Origin: Bin34 sp965219935
Lineage (GTDB): Bacteria > Chloroflexota > Anaerolineae > Caldilineales > Caldilineaceae
DNA length: 64,000 nt
Assembly (NCBI GenBank): GCA_965219935.1
Contig: CBDCOU010000003.1
Span: forward strand, 124,001 to 188,000
Direction of reading: 5' to 3'
A program made the position numbers and the translations under genes. Under the pieces are notes generated by a model. It was not told where the DNA came from, did no database searches, and saw only the letters and a list, made by a program, of their open reading frames with translations. Of this stretch, positions 63,764-64,000 are shown in pieces (the stretch's first letter is position 1; the number at the start of each line of letters is the position of its first letter).

Positions 63764-64000
63764 ACAGCATTACTGCACAACGGAACGCTTGATGCAGGAA
63801 TTCCAGGACTGCATCAAGGACCTGCAGTCCAATCCGCCCGCGGACATGTTGCCTGAAAGGGTGGAATCCGAGTGCAGGGTCATGCAGTACCAGATCGACC
63901 AGTTCCGAGCCCAACTGCAGGAGTATGACGACATCCGGGCGGGGAAGGTCGATGTCCAGGGTCTCCGCGCCGCCCTGACGGCTCTTTACCAGGCACAGGA
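63747..64000 (+). CDS. N-terminus of an XRE/HigA-like regulator, cut by the window edge
   Basis: The frame opens at ATG 63747 and remains open to the edge; 84 codons are visible. The sequence MIIRNEQHYCTTERLMQEF followed by a coiled region (VMQYQIDQFRAQLQEYDDIR) resembles the N-terminal part of antitoxin-type XRE regulators whose helix-turn-helix domain follows. That domain lies beyond the edge. It overlaps the end of the DUF6932-like gene by 17 bases, so the two are probably a coupled pair. Confidence 0.65.
   Translation, partial: MIIRNEQHYCTTERLMQEFQDCIKDLQSNPPADMLPERVESECRVMQYQIDQFRAQLQEYDDIRAGKVDVQGLRAALTALYQAQ

Overview
The window looks like a piece of a GC-rich bacterial chromosome. 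I infer a member of the Chloroflexota (Caldilineae/Anaerolineae-like). The grounds are Tat- and lipobox-bearing sugar-binding proteins, an A2-type caa3 oxidase cluster (ctaC-D-F-E-G plus SURF1), a recombinase-like protein convergent with rsmA, LysM and TPR surface proteins, and many carbohydrate ABC genes. This is inference from gene content; no rRNA or tRNA gene was found to confirm it.

Layout. 0-9.9 kb: start of a gene leaving the left edge, a sulfatase, yigZ, then an apparent island (AAA-ATPase/PD-(D/E)XK protein and a single-chain MNT-HEPN protein) closed on its far side by a frameshifted second copy of the yigZ 3' end. Two exported proteins and a family 2 glycosyltransferase follow. 10-15.5 kb, minus strand: M24 peptidase, lutA-lutB-lutC and a Gfo/Idh/MocA dehydrogenase, a probable operon for oxidation of a lactate-like hydroxy acid. 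15.6-18 kb: ssb, split after codon 18 by a group II intron of about 1.79 kb. The intron protein keeps a maturase-like C-terminus but has lost the reverse transcriptase active-site motifs. 19-27.8 kb: a 2440-residue TPR lipoprotein and a LysM/PA14 protein. 28-33 kb: a sugar ABC transporter followed by an intact IS701-like element with CTAG target duplications. 33.4-41 kb: a glyoxalase-like protein, an NCS2 permease with a histidine-kinase-ATPase-like tail, an Lgt-like protein and a two-subunit ABC exporter. 41-45.6 kb: uxs, lepA and rsmA, facing a tyrosine-recombinase-like protein that lacks the usual catalytic residues. 45.8-53.2 kb: a cysteine-dioxygenase-like cupin, the cytochrome c oxidase cluster and an SNase-like lipoprotein. 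53.3-57.3 kb: a defence-type cluster (hicAB, a PD-(D/E)XK protein, an AlbA_2 protein with a duplicated C-terminal module). 57.5-62.6 kb: a second sugar ABC operon carrying a divergent GroEL-like gene as its last cistron. 63.3-64 kb: a frameshifted DUF6932-like gene and the start of an XRE-regulator-like gene.

The most notable feature is the ssb intron. An essential gene depends on splicing of an intron whose own protein appears to have lost reverse transcriptase activity, so it may be fixed in place and maturase-only. Other points of interest are the yigZ-flanked island, the operon-linked chaperonin paralogue, and strong intercistronic hairpins placed just after the binding-protein gene in both sugar ABC operons.
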